Position numbers and translations under genes: made by a program. From Lacinutrix neustonica (GTDB lineage Bacteria > Bacteroidota > Bacteroidia > Flavobacteriales > Flavobacteriaceae), in contig NZ_CP113088.1 of NCBI RefSeq assembly GCF_026625145.1, forward strand, positions 2,149,501-2,213,500: a stretch of 64,000 bases of DNA, in the 5' to 3' direction. Positions 1 through 12,288 of the stretch are shown piece after piece. The notes under the pieces are model-generated. The model saw only the letters and a program-made list of their open reading frames with translations, was not told the origin of the DNA and did no database searches. The first letter of the stretch is position 1. Each line of letters starts with the position of its first letter.

Positions 1-164
1 CTGTTTTTTGAAGTATTTTCAACCTCCGGCACTCCTACAACTATCGTCTTAGCTTCCGCTTTTTGAGCATCCCAACAGGATTTACAACATAAAAAATAGT
101 ACAGAATGATACCAAGAATAATCGTTAAAAAAACACCGAGAAGATAGCCGGTTTTTTTATTCAT
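1..164 (-). CDS. N-terminal fragment of a membrane-anchored protein, probably OmpA family
   Basis: The gene reads leftward from an ATG at 164 and runs off the window edge, so only about 54 residues are seen. They start MNKKTGYLLG and form one strongly hydrophobic segment (residues 6-26) followed by the Cys-rich stretch CCKSCWDAQK and a polar region. In flavobacteria an N-terminus like this usually belongs to an OmpA/MotB-type envelope protein anchored in the inner membrane, but the diagnostic C-terminal OmpA domain lies outside the window, so this is inference. A CCGAGA string inside the gene (about 136-141) is in frame as Leu-Gly and does not look like one of the window's motif errors. Confidence 0.55.
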   Translation of the reverse strand, partial: MNKKTGYLLGVFLTIILGIILYYFLCCKSCWDAQKAEAKTIVVGVPEVENTSKN

Positions 165-301
165 TATGATATTGATTTATATGTTAGTGACTGTCAAGTT
201 ATTAAATTTAAAATCAAATTTTCACACTTACAATAACAAATAAAAAATCAAACGATCGAAATTCGACCAACACAACAAAATAAGCGATTAAACTCCTATT
301 A

Positions 302-335
302 AATAAAAAAAGCCACATCTTTCGATGTGGCTTTT
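302..335 (-). terminator. Rho-independent terminator of the aldehyde dehydrogenase gene
   Basis: Perfect 8-bp stem GCCACATC/GATGTGGC (312-319 and 324-331) with a TTTC/GAAA tetraloop. On the minus strand it is followed by a run of seven T (complement of 305-311). It lies just downstream of the aldehyde dehydrogenase stop codon at 356. Confidence 0.85.
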
Positions 336-355
336 CCAATTTGAACTAATACGTC

Positions 356-1908
356 TTATAAATCAAATTTAATACCCTGTGCTAAAGGTAGTTCATCTGA
401 ATAATTTACAGTGTTTGTTTGTCTTCTCATGTACACTTTCCATGCGTCTGATCCGGACTCACGTCCACCACCAGTTTCTTTTTCACCTCCAAAAGCACCT
501 CCAATTTCGGCACCGAAGTTCCAATATTTACGTTTGCAATACCACAATCTGATCCTGAGAATGATAAGAATTTTTCAGCTTCTTTCATTTCGTTAGTCAT
601 AATTGCAGACGATAATCCTTGTGCAACACCGTTTTGAGCTTCAATAGCATTTTCAACCTCTCCTGAATACTCCATTAAGTATAAAATTGGTGCAAAAGTT
701 TCGTGTTGTACAATTTCAAAACTATTTTCTGCTTCAATAATTGCTGGTTTTACATAACATCCGGATTCGTAACCTTCACCTTCCAAAACACCACCTTCTA
801 CTAATACGTTTCCGCCCTCAGCTTTTGCTTTTTCAATAGCCGCTAAATAGGTGTTCACAGAATCTTTATCTATTAATGGTCCAATATGATTTTTTTGATC
901 TAAAGGGTTCCCAATAGTTAATTGTCCATAGGCTCCAACAATAGCATCTCTTACTTTATCGTAAACAGATTCATGAATTATTAATCGTCTTGTTGAAGTA
1001 CAACGTTGTCCACAGGTTCCAACAGCTCCAAACACAGCACCAGGTACTACTACTTTTAAATCTGCAGTTGGTGTAATAATAATGGCGTTGTTTCCTCCTA
1101 ATTCTAATAACGATTTTCCAAAACGTTCTGCAACAGTGGTTCCCACAATACGTCCCATTCTTGTAGAACCTGTAGCAGATATTAATGGAATTCTTTTGTC
1201 AGTAGTCATCATTTCACCTACTTTATAATCTCCATTAATAATACAAGAAATACCTTCTCGCAAATTATTTTCTTTTAATACGCCTGCAATAATATTTTGA
1301 CAAGCTACTGAGCAAAGGGGTACTTTTTCTGAAGCTTTCCAAACACAAACATCACCACAAACCCACGCTAAAGCCGTGTTCCATGCCCAAACTGCCACTG
1401 GAAAATTAAAGGCTGAAATAATACCTACAACACCAATAGAGTGCCATTGTTCTCTCATGACGTGCCCTGGACGCTCAGAAGGCATGGTTTGACCGTTTAA
1501 CTGGCGCGATAACCCTACCGCAAAATCACAGATATCAATCATTTCCTGAACTTCACCGTAACCTTCTTGTAAAGATTTACCCATTTCATAAGACACCAAT
1601 TTTCCTAATGGCTCTTTTAACTCTCTTAATTTATTACCAAACTGGCGAACAATCTCTCCTCTTTGAGGTGCTGGCATCGCTCTGAATGTTGGAAAAGCAG
1701 TGGTTGCTGCTTCCATCATTTTGTCGTAGTCTGCTTTTGTTGTGGTTGTTACTTTTGCTATTAAAGACCCATCTGTTGGTGAATAAGATGAAATCATCTC
1801 CCCACTTCCAAAGCTTTTAGATCCTGTAGAGGTTCCGTCATTTACATCTTTAATACCTAACTGTTGTAAGGCTTCTTTTATTCCGAAATCAGCTGAAACT
1901 GCTATCAT
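356..1908 (-). CDS. NAD-dependent aldehyde dehydrogenase, ALDH7 (antiquitin-like) family
   Basis: Cytosolic NAD(P)-dependent oxidation of an aldehyde to an acid. ALDH7 members act on alpha-aminoadipate or piperideine-6-carboxylate semialdehyde in lysine breakdown, so that is the likeliest substrate class. The catalytic Glu region [11 protein letters not shown] and the nucleophile Cys in [13 protein letters not shown] are clear, and TSTRRLI is typical of ALDH7. Restored length is 517 aa, normal for the family. The frame breaks near 514: the tail [10 protein letters not shown]...QGIKFDL lies in another frame, and adding the missing base to give CCAGA (TCTGG, Ser-Gly on the coding strand) joins the two exactly. 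The gene stands alone, with a terminator downstream. Confidence 0.93.
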
Positions 1909-2026
1909 ATATAATCAATTTTTACGAATTATTTAATTTTGAGGCAAATATACTAATAAATGTGCGTTTTAAAGGTTATAGCTTTCTTAAAAATAGTAAC
2001 TTTAATGCGGATAAAACCAAACCAAA

Positions 2027-3100
2027 ATGAAAAAATCACTCAGCGTACTCTTTGTTTTTTTAGTGCTACTCAATTGTGGAGAGCTCATTCCCAAGCCAAA
2101 CGACAATTCTAAAAACACTACTAAAGCACCCCGAAAAAAGAACAAGTAAACGAATTTGCCATTGTTATTCATGGTGGCGCGGGTACTATTCTTAAGGAAA
2201 ACCTGTCTGATGAAAAGGAAGCAGAATACAGAGCAACATTGGAAGCAGCCATTCGTGTGGGGCACACCATTCTTAAAAATGGTGGAACAAGTCTTGATGC
2301 GGTTGAAAAGACCATTACTGTTTTAGAGGACTCTCCATTATTCAATGCTGGAAAAGGTGCCGTCTTTACTAATGCAGAAACAAATGAGCTCGATGCTTCA
2401 ATAATGAATGGAAAAGACTTAAATGCAGGGGCTTCGGCAGGTACTAAAACCGTAAAAAACCCCATTAGTTTAGCAAGAAAAATTATGGAAAATTCACCAC
2501 ATGTTATGATGGCTGGTGAGGGCGCAGAAAGTTATGCAAAAGAACAAGGTTTAGAATTGGTCTCTCCGGAGTATTTCTATGTTGAAAGTAGAATGCAATC
2601 CCTAAAAAGAGTAAAGGAAAAAGAAGCACAAAAAGAAAGTGATAATGCCTCGGCATTTTACGATGCAACTATTAAAGACAGTAAATTTGGTACTGTTGGT
2701 TGTGTCGCCCTAGATAAAAATGGCAACCTTGCTGCGGGAACGTCTACTGGCGGGATGACAAATAAAAGATATGGTCGTGTTGGCGATGTGCCAATTATTG
2801 GAGCTGGAAACTACGCCAATAACGCGACTTGTGCTGTATCTCGGTACGGGATGGGGCGAGTTTTTTATTCGTGCAACAGTAGCCCATGACATCTCTGCGT
2901 TAATAGAATACAAAGGAGTATCATTAAAAGAAGCCGCGAACGAAGTCATTCAGAAAAAAGTCCCTGAACTGGGAGGAGATGGCGGCATCATTGCAGTGGA
3001 TAAATATGGAAATATGGAAATGAATTTCAATACTGCTGGCATGTATCGCGCCGCTATGAATGATAAGGATGAATTGGTTATTGGTATTTTTAAAGAGTAA
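2027..3100 (+). CDS. Isoaspartyl peptidase / L-asparaginase (plant type), lipoprotein
   Basis: Ntn-hydrolase of the plant-type asparaginase family, which cleaves isoaspartyl dipeptides and asparagine. The precursor normally self-cleaves before a Thr to give two subunits; here the site is in KFGTVG, about two thirds along. Also visible are the start VIHGGAGTI, the substrate loop STGGMTNK and the C-terminal GDGGIIAVD. The N-terminus MKKSLSVLFVFLVLLNC is a lipoprotein signal with lipobox LLNC, so the enzyme is probably periplasmic or membrane-anchored. Two frame breaks: a deletion at 2132/2133 (CCAGA to CCGA) and an insertion at 2842 (TCTGG to TCTCGG). With both repaired the protein is about 357 aa, including AVSGTGWGEFFIR. 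Confidence 0.9.
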
Positions 3101-3331
3101 ACTTCAATAGCAGAACGTTACATGTTAATATTAAAAGCTAGTATGCCCTATAAACCCGTTGCACTTAGAACTATTTCACATGGATATGCCCTTCCATTAA
3201 AGTCGAGTGCATTATCAAAAAGAAAACGAATCCCATTAAGAATCACACGGATACTCTTTTGTTAGTCACGTTTGATACATCTAATCTAGAAATTGCAATA
3301 CTTTCTACTAATTTTATCGAAAACAGAAAAC

Positions 3332-6300
3332 ATGAGATTACATCCACTCTTTGCCTTATTCCTCTTCATTATTCTTGTAACCTCTTGTAAAAAAGAAGTC
3401 GTTGAAACCGATAATCTCTTTAAATTTAGAGACTATATTAGCTACACCACTTCGGGGCGCGTTTCTGTTACTAAACCAATTACTATTAATCTACACAAAG
3501 CCGTCGAAGGCTGGGAACTAAATCAGGATATCAAAGATAACATTGTCTCTTTCAATCCTGATGTTTCAGGACGGTTAGTTACTAAAAGCAAACACTCATT
3601 ATTATTTTATCCCGATGAGCCATTAGATCCGGATACAGAATATACAGTGACCGTAAAATTGGGGGCCATTTATTCTGATATGCCTTCTGGATTTGAAAAC
3701 TATACCTTTCAATTTAAAACCATCACACCCAATTTCAATGTTGTTACCAATGATTTGCAATCTTACAGTAAAGCATGGCAATACCTATTAGGCGTTGTAA
3801 AATCTGCTGATGATATAACCATTGAAGAGGCAAAGCAGCTCGTCCACGCGACACAAGATGGTAAAAAATTGAATATAGAATGGAATGAATCCCAGTTACC
3901 TCAGCGGGTTTTCGAATTTAAAATCGATAGTATTAGTCGTAACGTCGAAGATTCAGAAATTGAAGTGACGTGGAACGGAAAAGCCATTAAAGCCGATAAC
4001 GCTGGCAGTAATATGGTAACGATTCCAGGTAGAAATAATTTTACCATTACACGCATTGAAGTGGTTCAAAATCCAGAGCAGTATTTGCTTATTAATTTTT
4101 CCGATCCTATTAAAAAACAACAAAATTTTGATGGATTGGTGACCATTCAAAATACTAAAAACCCAAAATACATTGTTGAAGGTAATATTTTAAAAGCCTA
4201 TCCGAGACACCAAAATAAAGGGTGCGGTTCAGGTCGATGTTTTTCAAGGCATTAAAAATAACGAAGGCTATAAATTAAAACATCCTTTTTCTGAAACCAT
4301 TTCTTTTGAAGAAGTAAAGCCACAAGTGCGTTTGGTAAATAACGGGGTTATCTTACCGAACTCTCAAGAATTAAAATTTAATTTTGAGGCCGTCAATTTA
4401 AAGGCCGTAGACCTTCGAGTGATTAAAATTTTTGAAGACAACATTCTTCAGTTTTTACAGGATAATGAATTGTCTAGTAGCAATGAGAACAGCATTCGTC
4501 AAGTAGGTCGTCGCATTGTAAAAAAAACCATCCTTCTCACTAGTGAAGCGGCACAGGATAACGAGCAATGGAAAACCTACAGTGTTGATTTATCAAGTTT
4601 GTTTAAAGCAGATCAAGGCGCTATTTATCGTGTGGAAGTCGAATTTAAAAAAGAATACGCACTGTACGATTGTAGTGTAAACAGAAACATTACAAACACT
4701 GAAAATAATGACGATTATTACCACGACGATTATTACTACGATGAAAACACCACGAGCACAACCGAAGACGAAGCGCTCCGTGAAGAAGCCTATTGGGATA
4801 ATGTAACCTACCGCTATAGAAATAACAATTACAACTGGCGTGAACGCGACAACCCCTGTCATGAGGCATACTATAATTCAGATCGTATGGTCTCTCAAAA
4901 TTTAATGGCATCAAATCTAGGTGTCCTTGTTAAAAAAGGCACGACTAGCGATTACTATTTTGCCGTTACTAATCTTCTAAATACTAATGTGGAAGCCCAA
5001 GCTTTGGTTAAAATTTATAACTATCAGCAGCAAGAAATTGCGAGTGCCAAAACAAATGCAGAAGGCTTGGCTACCATTAGATCCGACAAACGTGCAGCTT
5101 TTGCTATCATTTCAAAAGATAACAGTCATACCTATATCAAGCTTGGAGATGGTAATTCGCTCTCCTTAAGCAAATTTGATGTGTCTCGGAAATCAATTAC
5201 AACGCGGCCTTAAAGGTTATATTTATGGGGAACGCGGCGTTTGGCGTCCTGGAGACTCATTACATCTGTCTTTCATTTTAGACGATAATGGCAACAAACT
5301 ACCTAAAGGACATCCTGTAAAAATGGAAGTGACAGATCCTAACGGTAAACTCACTTACCAAAAGGTAATAGGTGATAATATAAATAATTTCTACAGCTTT
5401 ACGGTACCCACAGCGGTCGAAAGCAAGACTGGGAATTGGAACGCCAAAGTTAGTGTTGGAGGTGCGACTTTTTATAAAGGTTTAAAAGTAGAAACCGTAA
5501 AACCTAATCGACTTAAAATAAAAGTCGATTTCAAAGATGACATTCTATCCGGGTTTGCACCGCTTAATGGAGCACTCCAAGTAAACTGGTTACATGGAGC
5601 GCCAGCAAAACGTGTAAAGACTGAAATTAAAGCCAAATTCAGTAATGCGTATGCCCCGTTTAAAAACTACAAAAATTACGTGTTTAGTGATCCCTCTCGC
5701 ACCTATTCCGGTGAAGAAATTACCGTATTCGAAGGCCAGGTAAACGAAGAGGGCTTTACAGAAATCACGAATCAATTAAGTGTTGGACAAAATGCGCCTG
5801 GGATGTTAAACGTACAGTTTCTTGTGCGTGCTTTTGAAAATGGTGGCGATTTTTCTATGGATGCTTTTTCCAAGCCATATGCCCCTTATAAATCTTTTGT
5901 AGGTTTAAAATCCCCACAAGGTCGCGCTTATGGTTCGTTTTTTACAGATGAAGATCAAACTTTTGATGTTGCAGTCGTCGACGACCAAGGCAAACCCATA
6001 AAACGTGACGGATTAGAAGTCACCGTCTATAAAGTAGAATGGCGCTGGTGGTGGAATGCCTCTAACGACAACTTATCAAAATATACGTCAAGTTCTTTTC
6101 ATAAACCATTTATGGCTCGCACCATTAATACAGATGCAAAGGGTAAGGCTAATTTTAAAATTAATGTGCCTGAAGCAGAAGGTGGGCGCTATTTAATTCG
6201 TGTTTATGATCCTAATAGTGGGCACGCTACTGGTCGCACAGCCTATTTTTACAAAAACTGGTGGAAAAAACAACCATCAGGTGATAAGGAAGCTGCAAAA

Positions 6301-8902
6301 ATGCTAGTCTTTGCTGCCGATAAAGAAGATTACCAGGTTGGTGAAACGGCTAAAATTACATTTCCAAGTGGTACAGAAGGCCGTGCCTTAATCTCCATTG
6401 AAAATGGCACAGAAGTCATTGAACACAAATGGATAAAGACCACTCAAGGAGAAACGGTTGTGAACATTCCAATAACAAAAAAAATGGCGCCTAATGTATT
6501 TATCAATATTTCATTGTTACAACCACATATAACGACAGCTAACGATTTACCCATTCGTTTATACGGTGTCATTCCGCTAATGGTAGAAGACCCAAATACG
6601 AAATTAGAGCCTGAAATTAGAATGCCTAGCGTATTGCGCCCCGAAGAAACATTTACCGTGACTGTTTCAGAAAAAAACAATAAACCCATGACTTATACGC
6701 TTGCTATCGTTGAAGAAGGCTTGCTCGACCTTACCCGTTTTAAAACACCAAACGCGTGGAATGAATTTTATGCGCGTGAAGCTTTAGGTGTAAAAACTTG
6801 GGATATGTTTGATGATGTCATTGGCGCTTATGGCGGCAGTATTGATCAGGTTTTTGCTATTGGTGGTGATGGGAGTGCTACAGGAGGGAAAAATAAAAAA
6901 GCAAACCGATTCAAGCCTGTTGTAAAATTTTTAGGCCCTTTTAAAATGGATGTTGGTGAGAAACAATCGCACACCATTAAAATGCCAAATTATATTGGTG
7001 CTGTTCGTACCATGGTTGTCGCAGGACATGTGGACCATGAAGCTTACGGAAGCGCAGACCAATCGGTGGAAGTAAAAAAACCTTTAATGGTATTGGCAGC
7101 CTTACCTAGAAAATTGAGCCCCGGCGAAAAAGTAACGCTACCGGTAACTGTATTTGCCATGGAATCTAAGTTGAAAAATGTAAACATTCAACTAAAAACA
7201 AGTGCTGGTATTTCGGTTGTTGGTACGTCTTCCAAAAACTTAAGCTTTTCAAAACCAGATGAACAGATGGCGTTCTTTGAACTAGACGTGAGTAAAGCGA
7301 ACGGTAATAACACCGTTGAGGTCATTGCCACTGGAAACGGAGAAAAAGCAACCTATAAAGTGGCATTGGATGTGATGAATCCCAACCCGATAACATCGAA
7401 AGTACGCGATGAAACGCTACAAGACCGCGCTCCTAAAGCTTTAGACTTTTCAACCTTTGGAGTCTCCGGAAGCAACAGTGCGACCGTAGAGTTTTCAACC
7501 ATGCCGCCTATGGATTTCTCACGTAGGTTACAATATCTCGGTACAATACCCACATGGTTGTGTGGAGCAAACAACATCCGGTGTCTTCCCGCAGTTATTT
7601 TTAAACGACATTTTCGATTTACCATTGAAGAAAAAACAAGACATTCAGGAAAACATTACCAATGGTATTAAACGTTTAGGAAACTTCCAAAGGCCAAACG
7701 GTGGCATGAGTTATTGGATGGGAGAAAATAACGCCAGCGATTGGGGAACCAGCTATTCCGGGCATTTTATGATAGAAGCCGAAAAACAAGGGTATGTATT
7801 ACCCTTAACCTTTAAAAGCAACTGGATTAAATACCAAACGCAAGCAGCGCGCGAATGGCGGCCAAGCTATAAAACCCAAAATAGTGATTTAGCACAGGCC
7901 TATAGACTATATACCTTAGCATTAGCTGGGCGTCCGAGACTTAGGCGCCATGAATCGCTTACGCGAATTTACCGAAATTTCTAACGAAGCAAAATGGCGA
8001 TTAGCAGCAGCTTATGCCTTAGCTGGACAAAAAGAGGCTAGTGAGCAGATTTCGCAAACGGCAAACATAGAATTTCAGCCACCTCGCTACAACTATTATA
8101 CCTATGGTTCATTGAACAGGAATCGTGCCATGGCTTTAGAGACGATGATTTTAACCAAAGATACGCGTGCACGAGAACTTTCAGAAAGCATTGCAAAAGC
8201 ACTATCTAGTAATCGCTGGATGAGCACACAAACGGCAGCCTATAGTTTACTAGCCATGGCCAAAATGGTCAAAGCCAATGGTGGGAAATCTGTGAATCTA
8301 GAATACACGATGAACGGTAAAACCCAAACCATTAACACGAAGAGCGCCATTGCCCAACGGGAGTTAAAGGTCAAAGAAGGCAACAACAGCTTATCCTTTA
8401 AAAACAATCAAGACAATGTCGTGTATGTGCGTGTTTTAAATTCGGAAAACTACCCTTAGGAGAAGAAATCACGGAGCAACGGGGCTTGAGTATCAGTGTC
8501 GCTTATAAAGATTTAAAAGGAAGCACCATCGATATTAGCACCTTGCAACAAGGTCAGGATTTTATGGCTACAGTAACGGTTTCCAACCTTAAAAATGAAC
8601 GTGTGAGTGACGTCGCACTCACTCAAATTTTCCCCTCAGGGTGGGAAATTGTGAATACCCGATTTACGGCTTTTGGAAGCAATACAACCAGTCAAGCCCG
8701 CTTTACAGATATTCGTGACGACCGGGTGAATTTCTATTTCGATTTGAATAAAAAGGGGCAATACGGAAGCAATACATTTAATGTGATGCTGAATGCCTCC
8801 TATTTGGGCACCTATTACTTATACGGGGTTCAAGCGGAAGCGATGTATGACCATGACTTCTTAGTGCGAACAAAAGGACAATGGGTGACTGTTGAGAAAT
8901 AA
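3332..8902 (+). CDS. Alpha-2-macroglobulin family protease inhibitor, lipoprotein (YfhM-like)
   Basis: A very large (about 1855 aa restored) bacterial alpha-2-macroglobulin. These trap proteases that enter the periplasm and normally pair with penicillin-binding protein 1C, which sits just downstream here. Start MRLHPLFALF... ends its signal in the lipobox VTSC. Macroglobulin domains follow; YIYGERGVWRPGD marks the MG3-like region, and the thioester motif GCVEQ lies in PHGCVEQTTS (near 7556). The C-terminal complement-like domain closes the protein. Five motif-linked frame breaks split the gene: insertions at 4204, 5186, 7539 and 7936 and a deletion at 8443/8444. Each is repaired by CCAGA/TCTGG. 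An Asp/Tyr/Glu-rich loop (about 4710-4860) looks like a lineage-specific insert. Confidence 0.92.
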
Positions 8903-8986
8903 ACAATTACAACTGACAGGATTTTAAGAGTCCGCGTTATTTTAAATTAAAGCGTACCGTCTTCACGGAACTAAAAAAAGAAATTA

Positions 8987-9295
8987 ATGAAAACCTTTAA
9001 GCCCTATTACGCTGTCATTTTCACGTCAACAAGAACCGAGGAGATTACCGGTTATGCCGAAATGTCTGAACTCATGGAAACATTAGCCAAAAAACAAGAG
9101 GGTTTTATTAGCATGGATTCTGCAAGAAGTGACGTAGGTATTACCGTAAGCTATTGGAAAACTTTAGATGCCATAAAAAACTGGAAACAACAAACCGAAC
9201 ATGTTATAGCGCAGAAAAAGGGAATACAGGAGTGGTACAGTTGGTATCAGGTACGAATATGCAAAGTAGAACGTGAGTATGATTTTAACAAATGA
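8987..9295 (+). CDS. Small antibiotic-biosynthesis-monooxygenase-like (ABM fold) protein
   Basis: A 102-aa protein resembling the small dimeric alpha-beta barrel (ABM) proteins: YYAVIFTSTR at the start, then LMETLAKKQEGFISMDSAR and SYWKTLDAIKNWKQQTEH, the usual layout of strand, helix, conserved Trp. Family members include heme-degrading and quinone-oxidising enzymes, but no substrate can be read from this sequence. Its stop overlaps the pbpC start by 4 nt (ATGA), so it is translationally coupled to pbpC in an operon with the macroglobulin. Confidence 0.75.
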   Translation: MKTFKPYYAVIFTSTRTEEITGYAEMSELMETLAKKQEGFISMDSARSDVGITVSYWKTLDAIKNWKQQTEHVIAQKKGIQEWYSWYQVRICKVEREYDFNK

Positions 9296-11642
9296 AAATA
9301 ATCACCTACATAACACGTCACAAAATAAAAGCGCTACTCCTAGCAGGTCTTTTGGTTGCCTATTATTTTTGCCTACCCCAACAACTATTTAAAGACCCAA
9401 CAGCGACTGTTATTACTAGCGCAACTAACGATTTGCTAGGCGCCCAAATCGCAAACGATGGCCAATGGCGATTTCCAAAAAACGCCGTTGTTCCGGAAAA
9501 AATTTAAGAGTTGTGTCGTTAATTTTGAAGATGAATATTTCTATCAACATCCTGGTTTCAACCCGGTTTCAATTTATAAGGCACTTAAACAAAATATCAC
9601 GTCAGGTGAGGTCAAACGCGGCGGAAGCACACTTACCCAACAAGTGATTCGTCTCTCTCGAAAAGGTCAATCGCGCACCTATTTTGAAAAAATAAAAGAA
9701 CTCCTTCCGGCCACCCGCCTTGAATTGAGATATAGTAAAGAAACCATCTTGGTTTATTATGCAAGTTATGCCCCTTTTGGGGGCAACGTGGTTGGTCTTG
9801 ATGCGGCATCCTGGCGCTATTTTAATAGAGATGCCAACGAATTATCATGGTCTGAAAGTGCCACACTAGCCGTTTTACCGAATGCCCCAAGTTTGATTTA
9901 TCCCGGCAAAAATCAAGAAAAACTACTTGAAAAACGCAATCGTTTATTAAAAAAACTTCTCAATAAGCAAATAATTGACCGCTTGACGTATGAGTTGTCC
10001 ATCGCAGAAGACTTACCACAAAAACCATATCCTTTACCACAAAGAGCCCCACATTTATTGCAAAAAGTGTCGAAAACACATGCTGGTGAACGCGTACGAA
10101 CCACCATAAACACCAAACTACAACAACAAACAAATACCATTGTATTTAACCACCACCAGCTTTTAAAACAAAATGAAATTTATAATATTTCAGTGTTAGT
10201 GCTAGATGTTAAAACACGTCAAGTGTTATCTTACGTGGGCAATGCACCAACCGATAAAGCCCATCAAAAAGATGTAGATATCATTAATAAACCACGAAGT
10301 ACAGGGAGTATTTTAAAACCTTTTCTATATGCGGCCATGCTGGACGCTGGTGATTTACTACCCAACACATTAATTCCGGATGTGCCCTCACAATTCGGGA
10401 ATTACGCACCTCAAAATTACAATAAAACGTTTGACGGTGCGGTACCGGCAAGTCGTGCGTTATCACGCTCGCTAAACGTGCCCGCAGTACGCATGCTTCA
10501 AGATTTTGGACTCGATCGGTTTCATCACTATTTAAAGGCCTTAGAACTAAAAGATATCACATACGATGCTAATCATTATGGCCTGTCCTTAATTTTAGGT
10601 GGTGCCGAAAGTAACTTGTGGGACCTCTGTAAAAGCTATGCAAATTTTTCATCAACGCTCAATCACTTCAATGAGACCTCAAGCGAGTACTTTTCAAATG
10701 AATTTTGTGAACCGACGTTTTTAGCCTCGGAATCTATTGACTTCGGCAAAAAAACATCAGAAAAAACGCTCTTTGATGCCGCTTCCATTTACCTTACTTA
10801 CGAGAGTTTAAAAAAAGTAAACCGCCCTGAAGGTGATGAAAATTGGGAGTTTTATGATGACTCAAAGCAAATCGCATGGAAAACGGGGACCAGTTTTGGT
10901 TTTCGTGATGCCTGGGCCATCGGCACAACAAAGGAGTATGTTGTAGGTGTTTGGGTGGGCAATGCCGATGGAGAAGGGCGCCCTGGCTTAGTTGGCGTGC
11001 AAACGGCTGCACCCATTTTATTTGATGTTTTCGATGTGCTTCCTAATAGTCCTTGGTTTGATAGGCCCTTTGATGACATGCGAGACATTGAAATTTGCGC
11101 AAAAAGTGGCTATCGTGCGAATGAAAACTGTGATGAAGTACTCCAGCAATTTGTTCAAATGAGCGGACTAAAAACAAAGCCTTGTCCTTATCACCGGCGT
11201 GTTCACTTAGATGAAAATGAATGGCATCAGGTGAATTCCTCTTGTGAAGCTATCAATAAAATGACTCATAAATCCTGGTTTGTATTGCCACCGTTAATGG
11301 AATTTTATTACAAAATAAAAAATCCGTTTTATAAACCATTACCGCCTTTTAGAAAGGATTGCATTGCCACTGCAACCACAAGCATGCAGTTTATTTACCC
11401 AAAAGCATCGAGCACCATTTTTCTTCCAAAAGATTTTGACGGTAAAACCAACGCTCTCATTTTAAAAGTAGCCCATTCAAAACCGTGAATCTACATTATA
11501 CTGGTATTTAAACGACAGCTTTGTAGGAACCACTAAAGACATTCACGATATGGCCATTACGCCTTCTGAAGGGAAACATCTAATAACTGTAGTCGATCCA
11601 TTTGGAAACGCCATTACAAGAAGCATAGAGATTAGTAAGTAA
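9292..11642 (+). CDS. pbpC: Penicillin-binding protein 1C (bifunctional glycosyltransferase/transpeptidase)
   Basis: Inner-membrane peptidoglycan synthase, about 782 aa restored. One N-terminal membrane helix (IKALLLAGLLVAYYF) is followed by the GT51 domain (EDEYFYQHPG, RGGSTLTQQ), the transpeptidase domain (STGSILKPF with the SxxK serine, SRSLN, KTGTS) and the PBP1C-specific C-terminal domain. Partner of the alpha-2-macroglobulin upstream. Two breaks. Near 9493-9500 one extra base appears in CCGGAAAAAA, either an A-run error or a corrupted CCAGAAAAA. At 11483-11488 CCAGAA is read as CCGTGAA, cutting off the last 50 codons, which resume as ESTLYWYLNDS and end at 11642. Confidence 0.92.
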
Positions 11643-11702
11643 ATGAGGGCAAGATAATCTCCTGGTTTAACTACACAGGATATTAACGCTCATGACCTTT
11701 TT

Positions 11703-12230
11703 TTATCTTAAACCATACCCTTTTGCTGCCCACCAAGGATGCATCTCGATTTCTAAACGTCCCGCTTTCACCATGGGATCAGCATTTGCTAAGCTATCTG
11801 CCAAAGCACGTGTTGGCACGTTATAAATTGTAATGCCTCTAATATCACCATCGTCACTAAAAGGCCCGTAAATATCTGCATAGCCTAGAGCATACATTTC
11901 TGCTAAATGGTCGAGGTGTTCTTGCTGTAAAATTGCGGCCTCTTCTTCATTTTGAGTAACAATAGGACCCTTTTTTAAAAACGCCATAAAATATTGTTGC
12001 ATGATCACGGTGTCTTTTGTTTGCTCATCTACATAATTAAATGTTTCAAAACCTTTCGATTTTAACGTTTCAAGTATTTCTTTTGCTGTTGGTTCGACCG
12101 GAGTTTCGACCGCCTCTATTGGCGTTTCCATTGGGGTTTCAGCTGGTGCTTCTTCGGGGATTTCAATCGCTTTGGGTTCCTCTTTACAAGCTAAAACAAT
12201 GAGTAATAAAATTAAAAGTGCTTTTTTCAT
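11703..12230 (-). CDS. YCII-domain lipoprotein
   Basis: A 175-aa lipoprotein: MKKALLILLLIVLAC is a short signal peptide with lipobox VLAC, followed by a Pro/Glu/Thr-rich linker (residues 18-48, repeated ETP/EAP units), then a YCII-related domain (FMAFLKKGPIV, HLDHLAEMYALGYADIYGPF, DPMVKAGRLEIEMHPWW). YCII domains carry conserved His/Asp residues and are thought to be enzymatic, but no reaction is established for this subgroup. It converges with pbpC, whose stop is 60 bp away. Confidence 0.8.
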   Translation of the reverse strand: MKKALLILLLIVLACKEEPKAIEIPEEAPAETPMETPIEAVETPVEPTAKEILETLKSKGFETFNYVDEQTKDTVIMQQYFMAFLKKGPIVTQNEEEAAILQQEHLDHLAEMYALGYADIYGPFSDDGDIRGITIYNVPTRALADSLANADPMVKAGRLEIEMHPWWAAKGYGLR

Positions 12231-12288
12231 AACATAAGTGTTTTTATTGTCGTGATCTCAAAACCTGAGATAGACAACGGTTAGTGCT

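Noticed and set aside
136-141. CCGAGA in the truncated gene at the left edge as an insertion
   Set aside because: The membrane-helix reading is continuous on both sides with no frame change.
356-547. Separate short ORFs that look like independent small genes (tail of the aldehyde dehydrogenase, second half of acpP, C-terminal part of mscL and others)
   Set aside because: They are out-of-frame continuations of the flanking gene and rejoin exactly when CCAGA is restored.
4593-4914. Antisense hydrophobic ORFs within the alpha-2-macroglobulin gene
   Set aside because: They mirror an Asp/Tyr-rich coding segment, whose complement reads as Val/Ile. No start or family support.
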